A stretch of DNA of 64,000 bases from Polytrichum commune (Eukaryota; Streptophyta; Polytrichopsida; Polytrichales; Polytrichaceae): NCBI GenBank assembly GCA_950295325.1, contig OX485804.1, positions 57,040,001-57,104,000 on the forward strand, written 5' to 3'. Positions 35,542-47,695 of the stretch are shown piece after piece. Each line of letters opens with the position of its first letter. The first letter of the stretch is position 1. Both the position numbers and the translations under genes were made by a program. A model generated the notes under the pieces. The model was not told the origin of the DNA. It searched no databases and saw nothing but the letters and a program-made list of their open reading frames with translations.

Positions 35542-36191
35542 CTACTTGTTCTTTGCTTTATAGCAAAAATGCACGATGTGGTTCGGATTGCCACAATAAA
35601 AACATGATTTTGCGCCTTGACGCAAAAACGAATTGCCGTCTTTGCCCTGTTGCAACACCAATGTGGCATCCTCACCTTGGGGCTCTTTTTTCTTGCGCTT
35701 CGACATCTCGTGCATCAAACGTGCCGTTACGTAGTCCATTGTATTTCTTTCATTGGCATAGTCTCCATGGCGTTCATCAAATATTCGAAGGACGCCGGAA
35801 AGCTCTCAAGTAAGGTCATAACAATACCTTCGTTTCTCACGGGTACCTCCAAACAAGCAAGATGATCCGCGAGTGCCTTGACCTTGTTGACGTGGTCCAA
35901 CATGTTCTTGCCCTCTTACATCTTCCACGTGAAAAATTTGCGGCAAATGAATATGATATTGGACAAATTTTTCAACTCGTGTATATTGCAAAGAGTGTTT
36001 CACGCCTCCATGGGTTTTTTACAACTCTTGATGTGTGCAAGTTGGTTGTCCGACAAGTTAAGGCCGATGATAGACATGGACTTGTTGACGTATCTTTGGT
36101 ACTCTTTCAATACTTTGGGATCCACATAAGAAGGTAAAGGTTCCTCGGATTCATCCACAATATCCCAAAGTTCTATAGATGCCAACAACAT
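35542..36191 (-). pseudogene. copia gag with CCHC zinc knuckle
   Basis: Structural capsid protein of the virus-like particle. The first segment (36000-36191) reads 'LLASIELWDIVDE' and 'AHIKSCKKPMEA', typical of copia Gag. The next segment changes frame near 36000 and contains 'LDHVNKVKALADHLA'-like sequence. The C-terminal segment (35542-35739) ends in the zinc knuckle CFYCGNPNHIVHFC at 35573-35604, a perfect C-x2-C-x4-H-x4-C nucleic-acid-binding motif. The true start upstream of 36191 was not determined because of stops. Confidence 0.85.
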
Positions 36192-36798
36192 TTTGATTTT
36201 AAACTTCTAAATATTGAATTTTCTTTCATTGAACTTGTCTATAATTCTAGCAGCTTCACTTTCAAATGATGTCATCATACGCTTAGATATACACACAAAA
36301 CATTCAAACAATATATCTTTCATCCTAAATGCCTTACATTATCAAATCATTCAAATAAGATCTTCTACACCTCAAGAGAGTTTGAAAGACACTCAAATCA
36401 TTCAAATGAGATTTCTTCAAGTTAAATGCGTCTTACATTCTCAAAAAAACTTCTCAAAATTCAATCTTCTCAAGTCATGTGCTATTGGAGTCTAAACACC
36501 TTCAAAGCTCTCAAAGAAACTCTTGAACACTTAAGTCAAATGCTTGAAGTCTAAACACCTCCAAACCTCTCAAATAAACCTCTCAAATAAACCTCTCAAA
36601 TAAACCTCTCAGCACTCAAAAAAATTCAAAACACATACTCTTGCATCAAACATACATTCAAGCAGAAAAACAAAAACAAATAAAAACTTACAACAACAAA
36701 ATGCGCCCTTGAACATCCCCAACATTCTGAAGCGCCAACTCCTCAAGATCCACTCCGGAAACTCAAATACAATCAAATCCCTAGGCACTTCACTTGCA
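36192..36798 (-). other. copia 5' untranslated leader
   Basis: Lies between the primer site and gag. It contains a short tandem array of the 13-mer CCTCTCAAATAAA on the plus strand at about 36564-36612 (three to four units). Confidence 0.7.
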
Positions 36799-36814
36799 TG
36801 GTGGGCCCATAACC
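36799..36814 (-). promoter_or_regulatory. Primer-binding site for a half initiator tRNA-Met
   Basis: The plus strand TGGTGGGCCCATAACC is identical to the anticodon-arm segment of plant initiator tRNA-Met as I know it, and abuts the 5' LTR exactly. A primer ending inside the tRNA anticodon arm, rather than at its 3' CCA, is the mechanism described for Drosophila copia (a 5' half-tRNA). Most plant copia elements instead use TGGTATCAGAGC. Confidence 0.85.
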
Positions 36815-37080
36815 TATTAAAACCGATAGGAGATAAGATTGCACAAGCATAAACACCTATACAAAGGCATATGATCAATGCTTGGCGTGAGATGGTCTCG
36901 TGCTTTCCTTGGTTTGTTTTTATTGTTTTTATAATCTTCATTGGTTTATACAAACAATATGGAATAACTCTTATCTCTCTTTGGACTAGCATGGTAGCCT
37001 TATTCAAACCTTAATCTTTCTCATGCCTCTTCCTTTATATTTTTATTGACTACGAGCAATCGAATGCCCTATCCTCTACA
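36815..37080 (-). repeat. copia 5' LTR
   Basis: The 266-bp LTR begins, on the coding strand, TGTAGAGGAT and ends TTTTAATA next to the primer site. It is about 85-87 percent identical to 32033-32300 by eye, with one-base indels. It should contain the promoter, but no clear TATA box was assigned. Confidence 0.9.
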
Positions 37081-37745
37081 GATTCTGAGAAATAGTTTAC
37101 TTGAAAAGGATATCAACTATTTGTGGATTTTTGGATCCAATTTTACTCCAAATAGTTTCATGTGCCATCCATTGTCAAACAAGAATTTGAACCAGTGTGA
37201 CATCATTTGCATATGATGTACCCATTCCAATTTTGTTTATTATGTTTGAAAAGAATTGGGATAAATTCATAAATCCAAAACGAGTCAAAGGGTGAGAAAA
37301 GTTACCCTTACAAAGCACCTCAACGGAGCACCAAACACTAACAAACTTGGCTTCAAGAGTTGCTTGGTCTTTCGCACTTCTAAACTTGGCAAACCTCATG
37401 ATGTGGCACCTATGGGCCATCCAGTATGATGGTGCCACACCAAGCCTGATGACAAATTTGCTTTGCTATCATTTCTTCATTTGAGAAGACGAATCTAGAT
37501 CAAATGCACCAAAATGCCAAAGAGTAGCTCCCCTAAGCATGTGCCAAGCATATTCAACCTGATAATTGTTTGGTTATACTTATGATGGTTGTAGGTACTA
37601 AGGGTAATTCCACTGCTTTTTCTTTTTTTCTTTTTTTCTTTCCAAAAGGTACTAGTGAGTTTCTTAAAATTCTTCATAGTCTCTTCAAAAACTTCTCAAA
37701 TTTGGGGGGGATTTTGCAATCCATGGAGTAATGTTGTTGGGATTC
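37081..37745 (-). repeat. R1 repeat, long arm right of the copia insertion (TSD at 37081-37085)
   Basis: Reverse complement of about 4520-5188, with long matching words such as the complement of 'tttggtgctccgttgaggtg'. It ends exactly at the GATTC target duplication. The minus-strand open frame at 37175-37438 is a by-product of repeat sequence. Confidence 0.85.
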
Positions 37746-40355
37746 AACCAACTTAAACCTACAGTTAAGACCCTTCCCCTCACGCCCCATACAAATGCTC
37801 CGTGCGCCAATGGGGATGGCATTATTGATGTGTTGCCAACAAAAACACTAAAATGTCTTGGTTTAGGTGATGTGCTACATAAGTTTAATGGCCTTTTTTT
37901 GCTCCTTTAATGGTCCAAGAAGCTAAAAAGTGGTTGCAAGTGTTCTTCAAAGATATTCCTCTCAAGGCAACATTTTTCTTTTCTTGTTTTTTTTTCATTG
38001 CACCTTGACATAATAAAGTTGTGCACCATATGAAGCAAACGAATCAACAACATAATTTAGCTATATTGAGAAAATAAAAATGTCAACAACATGAATATTT
38101 TTGTGTTTTTCCCCACCAAATTATGCAACTCATAATTTTATCCAATCACATCAAAAATCAAGTAATTTTGAGACATTTTGGATTTTTTGTTATATTATGA
38201 ACAAAAATGCTTGTACATGATATGGTGGAGACCCAAGGACAAATCCATATTCAAACCGCATGGATTGATGTGAAATTAACTCCCTAAAACTTCCTCTTGT
38301 ATGCCAACACAAAATGAAGTTTCTAATTGATACTTTATAGTACATCTTTTATTAAAGCTAAAACCCCTTGGCTTTTAGGGTTAAAGACCAAATTATTTGT
38401 TTTCCATTGTTTAAGGAGTTTGTTGGATTTTTCCTTAGCTTTGAAGGCTAAGAGCACTACCAAGTTTGGTGGTGTAGCTAAAAATATTTGCCTCCCTCAA
38501 TGAGGTTGAATTATTCCCAACTCTGCTTGTCGGGGTCCCACTTGACATTTTTTTATCGGGACCGAATTGCCCTTGCTATTCGGTGTACCAAAGACTGATT
38601 TTAGGTCTTTGGCAAAGTTAATTTCAACTTTCTCAAATTTGATAACCCCAATCTCGATCAAGAGTTGAGGGTCATTCCTATTAAGGTGAGGTTCATGGCC
38701 GATGCTTGGGGAGCCAAGAAGAAAAATGCCAGGGAGGGGGGGGTGCTATCCATGGGGATGACCCAATTATGTTTTGTTTAAAAAAATGAAAAAGAGGAGT
38801 AGGGTCTCTAAGGGGCCACTTAAGCAAGATGGAGTTGATAACTCTCCTCATTTTGTTCATGACATTCGTAGCTCCTCCCATTTGAATCAAATCTTCAGTA
38901 CTCTTCCAGTTTTGGTTCCTAGTATCCCAGAGGGGATTTCTTGGGTTGCAAATGGGTGAGATGATGCTAAATCCCAATCTCAAAATTTTAGGTGTGCCAT
39001 CAAATATCCTATCATGAGCCTTTCAACTTTTGGCAAAAAAAAATCAACGTGCACTAGAGGGCCATTCCCCATCTTTTTGGGACTTGATATTGTCAACTTA
39101 GTAATGGAAGAGAAGTTTCAAACGAGCATTATCAAGAGGTAGAGATTAATGCCCTTCTTGCTAAACTTTTCATATGTGGCTCTTCCAGAATTCTTATTTG
39201 CACAAAATAAACAATGTGAATTGTTAAAATTAATGAAATATCATTGAAGCATTGTATATCGAATAAGGGGAAGAAAAAAAGAAAGAATTTTTTTTTTATC
39301 AATGTGTTTTATACATTGACATACAATGTCACTTCATTGCCTCTGTTCCTAGTCTATATTTAGGACGAGTTCATTTGATTCTTTCATCAATTAAGCATTT
39401 TATTGTAAGAATTAAATGTAAGAAGAAATAATCATAGGACTTATGATGATTTTAGGTATGGAAAATAACTTAGATAAACGAGAATGTAATCAATGAATTC
39501 AAAAAAATCATTGGTACGTTGTTTATAGAGGGCTACGCTAAAGTTAACATACGTCATAAGAGGATTAAGAGATGAAGAATAGAGTGATTTGATTCAAGAA
39601 TGATGACATGAGATTCAAAAACTAACACTAGAGGATCCGTGGTAACAAAATGACAATCGAATGGGTGGACGCAAGTTGATTTCACAAGTTACTGGTTGAA
39701 TCTAACCGTTAAATCAATAAAATTTGCCTCGACAATATAAGAATTTACATGAGTAGTGTCTTTTGATACTACAAAATCAACAATGAATGAAGAGTTATAA
39801 GATGTAGAATGACAAAATGAAATATTTACATTAAATATCCAAATCAAATAAACGGTGAAGAATACTAAGTAAAATGTAAGTCAAGAAAAATGCTCACCCC
39901 ACTACTTAATGCGGTCATTTTAAAACAAAGGTTCAACTGCACCTTTAATCATCTTTCATTTCCGACTTCTAACTCTGGAAGGCTCGGAGCTTCTCTCTAT
40001 CCACCTCATCTCATTTCCAGCCGACTCTCCATCGTAAGTGAAAATTTTAATTATCTTTATTGGAGTGTAGTAGTATTGAATTTTAACCTATTCAATACTT
40101 CTAGATGTAATTGGTATAAAGATTTGAAATACTAGCATAGTATTATGAGATACGGTATAAAGATTTCTACACCTTAGCATTGTACAGTTTATTTGGTTGT
40201 ATTGATTATTATCTTTCAATATTAGTTTATCTTATAACCATCTTCTTTAGTTGTGAGATTATAATAAATTTTCTAAGACATTTGAATGATGCAAGATCTT
40301 GAGTTAGCAAAAAAATGGTAGATAATATTATACTAATATTGAGTAGTTTGAAGCC
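37746..40355. other. AT-rich intergenic DNA, one weak coding-like stretch
   Basis: Between about 38500 and 38960 the plus strand has a less AT-rich, coding-like texture. An open frame at 38774-38959 contains 'MKKRSRVSKGPLKQDG', preceded by 'VRFMADAWGAKKKNAREGG' in another frame. It might be a decayed retroelement ORF1, but no family motif is visible. The rest has poly-A/T runs and nothing recognisable. Confidence 0.3.
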
Positions 40356-40772
40356 ACGGGGAGGTCACTCCATTGTCAAGTTGAACACCACATGCAAACA
40401 AAGTTTATTACCCTATATTGCATGCCATAGATAATTCTAAAATTTATGATATTTTTTCTACATATACATAACCATTGATAGTATCTTTTGTATTATTTTT
40501 TGAAAATTTTAGTCATCTTCAGTTTTGTAATAATTTGTTTAGTTCAATTTTGCGTCATTCTAGTTAGAAACAATATTTTTTTATTTTTTTTTAAATCATC
40601 AAATTTAGTTACCATTTTTAACTATGTATAAGATACCATGTATATCTACTCATGAAAAAAATAAAATAAAAGTTTGACCCATTTTTGAGATGCTTTATGT
40701 AAAAAGTAGGATTTGTTACATGTATAGTATCGCATGTGGTTGTTTAACTTTACAATAGAGTGACCTCCCCAT
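40356..40772. mobile_element. Mutator-type MITE with 10-bp target duplication
   Basis: GTTTGAAGCC flanks the element on both sides (40346-40355 and 40773-40782). The left end ACGGGGAGGTCACTCCATTG and the reverse complement of the right end ATGGGGAGGTCACTCTATTG form terminal inverted repeats of about 50 bp, continuing through 'aagtt.aaca.ccacatgc'. The length is 417 bp and the interior is AT-rich. A 9-10 bp duplication with long inverted ends is characteristic of Mutator-like elements. There is no transposase, so it is non-autonomous. Confidence 0.85.
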
Positions 40773-40782
40773 GTTTGAAGCC

Positions 40783-43700
40783 CCTGGTTTGTCAAAAGAA
40801 ATTGCCTTCAAAGGTTTACCACAACTTGCCTCAACATTTATTTTTTATAAATTTTATATCAATGGGTAGATCTTGAAGTTGATTTTTTAATCAAGAAGTT
40901 TTATTTTATTTTAAAATTATAGGATGAAATTATAAGAGTTTCCATGAGGCACATCCAATATCTTAGGTTTTTATTTTTAATAAAATATTATACTACTTAT
41001 AAATATACATAATAGACTTTAGGCTACATTAGAATGGTCTAAATCCTATATTTTATAACAACTAAGCTTGAATTGGGCTTTAAGGCATTGAATATAACTA
41101 ATCAGATCCATTTCATTCACAAAGAATTCCGAACTTTAATCTAGTTATTTGTAAATTAAAAATATGTATAATTCCACCTTTGGCTTGGAAATCCAAATGA
41201 TATGCACTTTACCTCATATATTTGGTGCATATGCCGGAAGTCTATGAGTGATAGAATTTTAGGGAAACAATTCTAGTACATAACGTTGTTGATTAATGAA
41301 AAATATGTATCTTAAAAAGAAAGAAAGAAAAAAATCAATCTTACTTAGGGGTGGTTGAAGAGAAACGACATTTCATTATATTAAGGAAGAAATAATTGAT
41401 TAGTTGAACTTTGTTGAAATATTTTAGAGTTGAATCATCATTCATGGAGGTAAAATATGCGTAATTTCTTTTTACTGTTTGAACCATGATACTTTGTGTG
41501 TGTGATTCTTTCTTTCTTTCTTTCTTTCTTTATTTGAGATGCTAAAAATGAAATATGTGCTTTGAATTCAAGTAAGAATGGAATAATTAGATCTTAAACA
41601 AACAGTAGGGCTTAATCAATAGACATTGAGCAAAAACAAATCAAGATGAAATTGTGTCGCTAATGCCAACCATGACAACCAAATGACCATATCCGCCAAC
41701 TTTCTGAAGATCAAAATTTGAAAATATTAAAAAAAATTAGATTGAATTAAGCAATATTTGGTACATAGATTTAGATCAACTTAGTGAATTTTAGTGAATT
41801 TATCCTCTGATTTTGTTGTGCTACCCACTCCAATACATGACCTTAACATGTAAGTTTTTTAGTTGTTGAAATTTGTATTTTTTGTTTTAAATTTTTATTG
41901 TATGCTCTACATTCAAATTTTTTATTCGGTTTCTTATTTCATTTATATTGGTCATTTCAGTTTTATTGAACATTCACATGTGAATACCAATCTTGTTTAT
42001 CAACAATATCGGATGCAAAACATTGGAAGTTTGCCTATTGAAAGCTTAAAAAACTTTTTAACATGTGACCAGTACGAAAAATGTGTCACAAAAACAAATG
42101 TGACATGATAACCGGTTGGACTTTGAAACATTCGGATTCGGATTGGTTATGCCCAAAAATGTCCTTGGATATTGCTACAACGAGATTTCTTTTTGCTCAA
42201 AAAATGTTTGTAACCACAAAAAAACTTGTTACACCTAGAGCCAACAACATTACGAGGAGAGAAAAAAACAACACAAAATGCTCTAAATCCACATCCTAAC
42301 GAAGTGTCCACACTATCAACTAAGTCTAGCTCTAAAGAGGAAACCACCGAAATTATTATTATTATTATTATAAAACATATTTTGTAAGGTCACATGTAAT
42401 TGTGTGTCTCCACCTCAATTGCTCCAAACACCTTACAAAATTTATGACCTACATTCTCCTCCAACACCAATTGACCATCACAACAATATGATCTACGAAC
42501 CCTACACAATGTCTCTGATTGCTCCTACCAACGTCAAGACTCAAATTCATGTCAAAGACTAACAAACACCAACAAATAAACAAGAGATGCGATCTAATAT
42601 GTGGTAAAGAGAGGTTTGTTTAGGCTAGCGTCCTCCTGATTTTCTTACTCCTCTACATGATTCTACACACACAAACTCTATCAAGACAATCTTTGGCATT
42701 GATCTTCCCATTCGCACCTTTCTCTATATATACAACATATCACTCCTTGAAATGACCATCTTCACAATTCACAATTATAAAGCACATGAGACAATTCTCA
42801 ATCCGATTATCAGTCAATTATTCACTAAAATGCCAAGTGGGTTATTCCTTCTAAGTTTACTTAGGGATCTTATTTTATTTTATTTTTCTTTGAAGTTTCA
42901 AGAATTGCAATCGCAACATAATACCATTATGTGCTACAAAGATTCATATTTGGATGGGAGCACCAAGTACAATGTTTTCAAGCTACGGACATGTACGGCT
43001 TTTCTAGAGACATAGCATACTAGGAATTTTTCGTAGCCAAAGTTCAAACACTAGTAGCAGGAAAACATAAATTTTCACTGCACCCTTAGCTTACCAAAGC
43101 TTTGGAATCCAAGGTTGTAGTGCCATAATGCCAGTTGATGATGCTTGGGACTTTTTGATGGCTGCCAACAACGATTTGCTTGCAATTCACAAATACAATA
43201 CCAAATCTAGTTAGCATTGTGTAGCTTGTTTTAGCTTGAATCTTGTACAAAAGAGGCAAGTAATGAGTCTAGTGTGATGCCCTAACCCTAATTTCACTCC
43301 TTGCATGGCTCCTTACTTTCTCACGTCCCAAACCCCTTGAACTCCTAGGTGACATCTAGCAAGTGATTTCATCCATACTCAATTCTTCCCAAAAAAATCA
43401 ACAATTATTCATCCATGCTCTATAATTGAAGTGCAAGGTATTTGATCCTTCATATATTCTAGCCCTTTGCGACCAATGATATTTAATATGTACCACTTAG
43501 GTAGTTTTATGATATTATGTCAAATCCTATATTACATAAAATCATGTTTTGCACATCTAGAACGCCCTATATTATATGTAGTTATTTTACAAATTTTACC
43601 CATAATTGATATATGAGACTCTATATTTTATCACATATAGTTTCCACGATTTTTACAAGTGCTTCCCCCAAGAATCGTATCAAATGTTAACGTTAAACAT

Positions 43701-43957
43701 GTTTGGAGAATGATGCCCGTTTCTCTCCCACTTCAAGAAATTGCAAACCTTCCTCCAAATATGAGGCCACAATGTATTTACATATCAACCCAAGGTTTGC
43801 CCCTCCATTTTGGTGTATATGAAGTTTGAACACCGGTCCCCTTAAAATCCCTCACATTATAGTAACATTTTTGTAATTCTTTTCATAGGGCATGCTAAGT
43901 ATTTATTTAATATCACTGTATTATTTCTAATAGATTCATAAAATTTACAAGTAGGGA
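40783..43957. other. AT-rich intergenic DNA
   Basis: Contains a (CTTT)n microsatellite at about 41505-41532 and an (ATT)n run at about 42352-42371. Open frames such as 42752-43015 have no recognisable domain. No other structure recognised. Confidence 0.4.
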
Positions 43958-43966
43958 ATGTTATCC

Positions 43967-44327
43967 GCCCGGGCTAGATCACATCTTCATTCGGCTGGGC
44001 CCCGCCCCTCCCACCCCTCCTTCATTGTCCGATCTTAATGCCCGGACCTCTGTGGGAACTCCTCCACGTTGGGGACCGATGTGACAATACCTGATCACTT
44101 AAGCCATTAAGGTCCTTTGGCATGTGAAGGAACTCCATCAATTAACTTGAGAATAATGAAAGTGATATCAACCTGAATATTAGAATTTTGACCGGTTATT
44201 GCCACATTGGTTCCCAATGAGAGGAGTTCCAGAGTTCCCATACAGGTGCGGGCAGGAAGATTGGGTAGTGAAGGAGGCGTGGGAGGGGCGGGGCCCAACC
44301 GAATGAAGATGTGATCTAGCCCGGGGC
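43967..44327. mobile_element. Mutator-type MITE with 9-bp target duplication and long GC-rich ends
   Basis: ATGTTATCC flanks the 361-bp element (43958-43966 and 44328-44336). The left end GCCCGGGCTAGATCACATCT and the reverse complement of the right end GCCCCGGGCTAGATCACATC start inverted repeats that continue for about 130 bp (ttcattcgg, gggccccgcccctccca, ctccttca, gggaactc). The ends are GC-rich in an AT-rich neighbourhood. Nine-base duplication plus very long inverted ends fits a Mutator-like MITE. The minus-strand open frame 44107-44349 lies within it and is not a gene. Confidence 0.9.
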
Positions 44328-44336
44328 ATGTTATCC

Positions 44337-46030
44337 ATCCTCTTTGCATATTGTTTTTTCTTCTAAATTACATCAATCGACCTTTTCTTTGTAAATAATA
44401 AGTGTTTTTGTTGCATTCAACCGGTGGGATGGAACTTTGAACTGCACATCTATGATTTTTAGTACATTTAAAAAATGTTTTAGCCGGGTTGGTTGTATTT
44501 TGGGTTCTCTTTAAAATTGAATTTTCAATTTGCGCCAAAAAAAAGAAAAGAAAAGTACATTTTAAAAATTAAACTCAAAGGAGAGATCCTTATAAAATTC
44601 TACTACTTTTTTATGTTGGCAAGTGTTAGGAGACCAAACTAGTTGATGAGGGGAGAATTTAATGTGCTTCAAATATGTGGAATTATATGCCCTCCTTAAG
44701 AGAGCATTGAGATTTTAGCACAATGTACTGAGTTTGTGGATTTTAAAATATAAAATGTGCAGGCCATAATCCAATTTTTAAAAATGAATAATAAACAAAG
44801 AAGAAGAAGAAGAAGAAGAAGAAGAAGAAGACCTCATGTGATATAACATGGGAGGATATATAGGAATCCCAAGATTTATTGAGCAACCGTCTCATGTCAT
44901 CCGGAGTCCGGCCTCGTCAATGTGGGGGACGATTTTGCGATCATACATAAATACATAAAGAAATGGAAGTTAGCTCCGACAATTGTCAGCTTTTGGTGCT
45001 AATCAAAGTGGTTGTTATAATGATTAATTAATCTTGCCATTACTTGACTCTTTTAACATAATTATAGGTTGACTAGGTGTTAAGCACGTGCATGAGTTTG
45101 TATGTGGCCATCTTTTCAATCCATAGAAGATGATGCTATGTTTTATAACCTTCATCCATATTTTGTAACAACTACGTCCTCCTAAGAAATAAGTGGGACC
45201 CTATGTTCTAACCCACATAGTTTCCTAACTTTTCTAAGAGCCCGCTCTGAGGTAGGTTTATATAGGATCGAAGTGATTGGCACACAATGAAGGGCATCCA
45301 TAACATTATAGCCACTCATTCAATGTCATGCCCATGAGGCATACTATGTTACCATTTTGGCAATTTTTTAGATTTCGGTTAATTGTATTGATGTTCGGAA
45401 ATAATTTAATTTTGATGCCTTAAAACCTGAAATCCAATGAAATGGACAATATTCGTTCTCCCCGTCACTTGCTTATTTCAGGATTGGATAGGAAAACGGT
45501 GGAAAATAAGTTGGTTTGGCAAGAAAGAGTGGTTTGAAATTTGTGCAATATTTTTCAAAGATGGAGTAGAGGAAATGATGAGGAATGCAAGTTGTTTCAT
45601 TATTTTTTTTTCCCTGTGAATAATTAGTTACATTTTTCCAAAGAGGAAATTAAGCCAAACCCCTACTTGTATAATAGAGTCTCCTTAATTTGGGCATCAA
45701 AATATCCTACTTTGCATACAAATGCACACAATACATGTAACTCAATAACACCCAAAAGTGATCCCGAGTGGTGTGAAACATGATCCATTTGGCCAATCAA
45801 TGCATATGGCCTATCACTACATCCTTTTGGGCCACCACTTTTATAATTAGTTGTTTTGGATCCATACAAGAATCATCCTACTCCTACTCTAGTGCACCAG
45901 TAGTGGTCATTCAATGTTTTCAGTTTTTTCTACCTTATCTCCATCAATGTAAGTCTAAAATGAACACTATGAAACTACCTTGGTGCATTCAAACTCGTTA
46001 AGGGCTTCCTGTTGGCACCATTGATTATAA
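44337..46030. other. AT-rich intergenic DNA with one dispersed repeat copy
   Basis: Contains an (AAG)n microsatellite at 44798-44830. The block 45540-45690 ('gaatgcaagttgtttcat', 'tttttc.aaag', 'caaacccctact') matches the interior of the MITE at 14719-15139 (14810-14910) but without its terminal repeats. No gene recognised. Confidence 0.5.
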
Positions 46031-47567
46031 GGGAAGGATCAACCTATGGCTTATGCAAGCCGACAATTAACCCCTGCAGAGAGAAATTATTCTACCATGG
46101 AGAGGGAATGTCTGGCCATGATCTTCTCGGTTAAGAAATTCCGCCATTACCTTATGTGTAACCATGTAGTTTTCTTTGTTGATCATATGGCGATCAAGTT
46201 TTTGGTTAACAAGGCCGAGTTGAGTGGTAGGTTAGCTAGATGGGTCCTACTATTGGAGGAGTTCGACTACACTGTTGAGTATAAACCGGGACGTATGCAC
46301 TTGCAAGCCGACCATTTATCAAGGTTGTCCGATGAGGTGGGATCCAATCCAGTGGATGACAGTTTGAGGGATGATAACCTATTCTTGGTCACGGCTAAAG
46401 CGGATTGGTACTCAGACATTGTAGAGTTTCTCACAACCCAACAGTTGACTAGGGATCGGACAAGGGAAGAAAGGAGAAATGTTAGAGTTAATAGTCGACA
46501 CTACACGGTGATAGGCCATAGATTGTTCAGGAGAGGAATGAATGGGATCCTGAGGCGTTGTGTGTCTGAGATCGAGGCGCCTTCCATATTGGCGGCATGC
46601 CATGACAGTGCATGTGGTGGGCATTTCTCAGGATTGTTCACTGGACAAAAGGTATTCAGAGTATGATATTTTTGACCTGACTTATTCAAAAATGCTAAGG
46701 AATATGTTAGGAAATGTGATGCTTGTCAGAGGTATGCGAGGAACGACCTCCGCATGGAGATGCCTCTTCATGTGTCCTTACCTCTAGTTCCCTTTGAGAA
46801 GTGGAGAATCGATTATGTTGGTGAGGTTCACCCCCATTCTTCCAAGGTATGGCTTATATTATAGTTGCAACTGAGTACTTAACTAAGTGGGCGGAAGCTA
46901 AGGCGGTAAAGACAAATACGGCCGTCAATGCCGCCACATTCATGTATGAAAATATCATCTCAAGATTCTGGTTAGCGATAGGGGCACCCACTTTTTGAAC
47001 GAGATGTTTCAAGAGCTAACAGCTAGGTTTAAGATAGACCATAGAAAAACAATTCCTTATCATCCACAGACCAATGGTCAAACGGAGCGTGTTAACGGGA
47101 CCTTGGTGAGCATCTTTCGCAAAATAGTGTTAGATTCGAAGAGGGATTGGGACGTCAAGTTAACAACGACATTATGGGCTTATCGCACAACCTTCAAGGT
47201 GACAACACAAACAACTCCATTCTCTTTAGTGTATGGGTTGGAGACTACATTACCCATTGAGTTCGAAGTCGAGTCATTGCATATTGCCGTGAAGTCACGT
47301 CTCACAGATAGTCAGTTATTGAGGAATAGACTGACAACATTGGAGGAGCTTGACGAGAGGAGAAGGATGAGCGCCCTACACATCGAGGTCATCCAAAGGC
47401 GAAGGAAGATCACCTTCGACAAACGACACAAAAAGAAGGCAATGAGGCCATGTATGATGGTGATGATTCAAAATGCTAGGAAGCTTGACTTCCCGAGTAA
47501 GTTTGATGCGGTATGGTTGGGACCATATCTTGTTCGTGGGCATTTTCAAATAACTCTTTGCAATTGA
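46031..47567 (+). pseudogene. Ty3/gypsy pol, 3' part: RNase H and integrase
   Basis: The frame from 46031 gives the Ty3 RNase H blocks 'MAYASRQLTPAERNYSTMER' and 'FVDHMAIKFLVN', then 'GRMHLQADHLSRL'. The integrase zinc-binding region follows ('CHDSACGGHFSG', then 'KCDACQRYARND'), interrupted by TGA codons at 46664-46666 and 46673-46675. The catalytic core has 'WRIDYVGEV' (first Asp), 'VSDRGTHF' (second Asp) and 'NGQTERVNGTL' (Glu), so the D,D,E triad is visible. Frameshifts lie near 46841-46846 and near 46965-46975, where a few codons are also missing. The last open segment (46995-47567) runs through 'LWAYRTTFK' and 'LVYGLE' to 'FDAVWLGPYLVRG'. Gag, protease and RT are absent. The 5' half was lost at about 46030. 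Confidence 0.92.
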
Positions 47568-47695
47568 AGACACTGAATGGAGAGAGCTTCCCGACATGCA
47601 CATCGGGGAGTCGGTGCAAGAAGTACAGGGCTTGAAATGGCCACTTGCATGCGGAGCAAGAGATTCTGGAGCCATCCCCTGATGGTCGCCAATTA
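47568..47695 (+). other. gypsy pol tail and pre-LTR segment
   Basis: It continues the decayed polyprotein to the 3' LTR. No convincing polypurine tract is visible. The bases before the LTR are 'gatggtcgccaatta'. Confidence 0.5.

Larger units (their letters stand above)
32033..37080 (-). mobile_element. Complete Ty1/copia LTR retrotransposon
   Basis: The 5048-bp element is read on the minus strand and flanked by the 5-bp target duplication GATTC (32028-32032 and 37081-37085). It has a 5' LTR at 36815-37080, primer site, gag, protease, integrase, reverse transcriptase, RNase H, polypurine tract and 3' LTR at 32033-32300. That gene order, with integrase before reverse transcriptase, defines Ty1/copia. 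The two LTRs are about 85-87 percent identical by eye, so the insertion is old. Frames are interrupted by stops and frameshifts, and several catalytic residues are altered, so it is inactive. Confidence 0.95.

Noticed and set aside
36799-36814. A tRNA gene fragment
   Set aside because: Only the anticodon arm is present and it sits exactly at the LTR junction, so a primer-binding site explains it better.
47680-47695. Primer-binding site reading TGGCGACC on the minus strand next to the gypsy LTR
   Set aside because: The adjoining pol gene is on the plus strand, so this position should be the polypurine side of a 3' LTR. The match to a tRNA 3' end could not be assigned to any tRNA I know.
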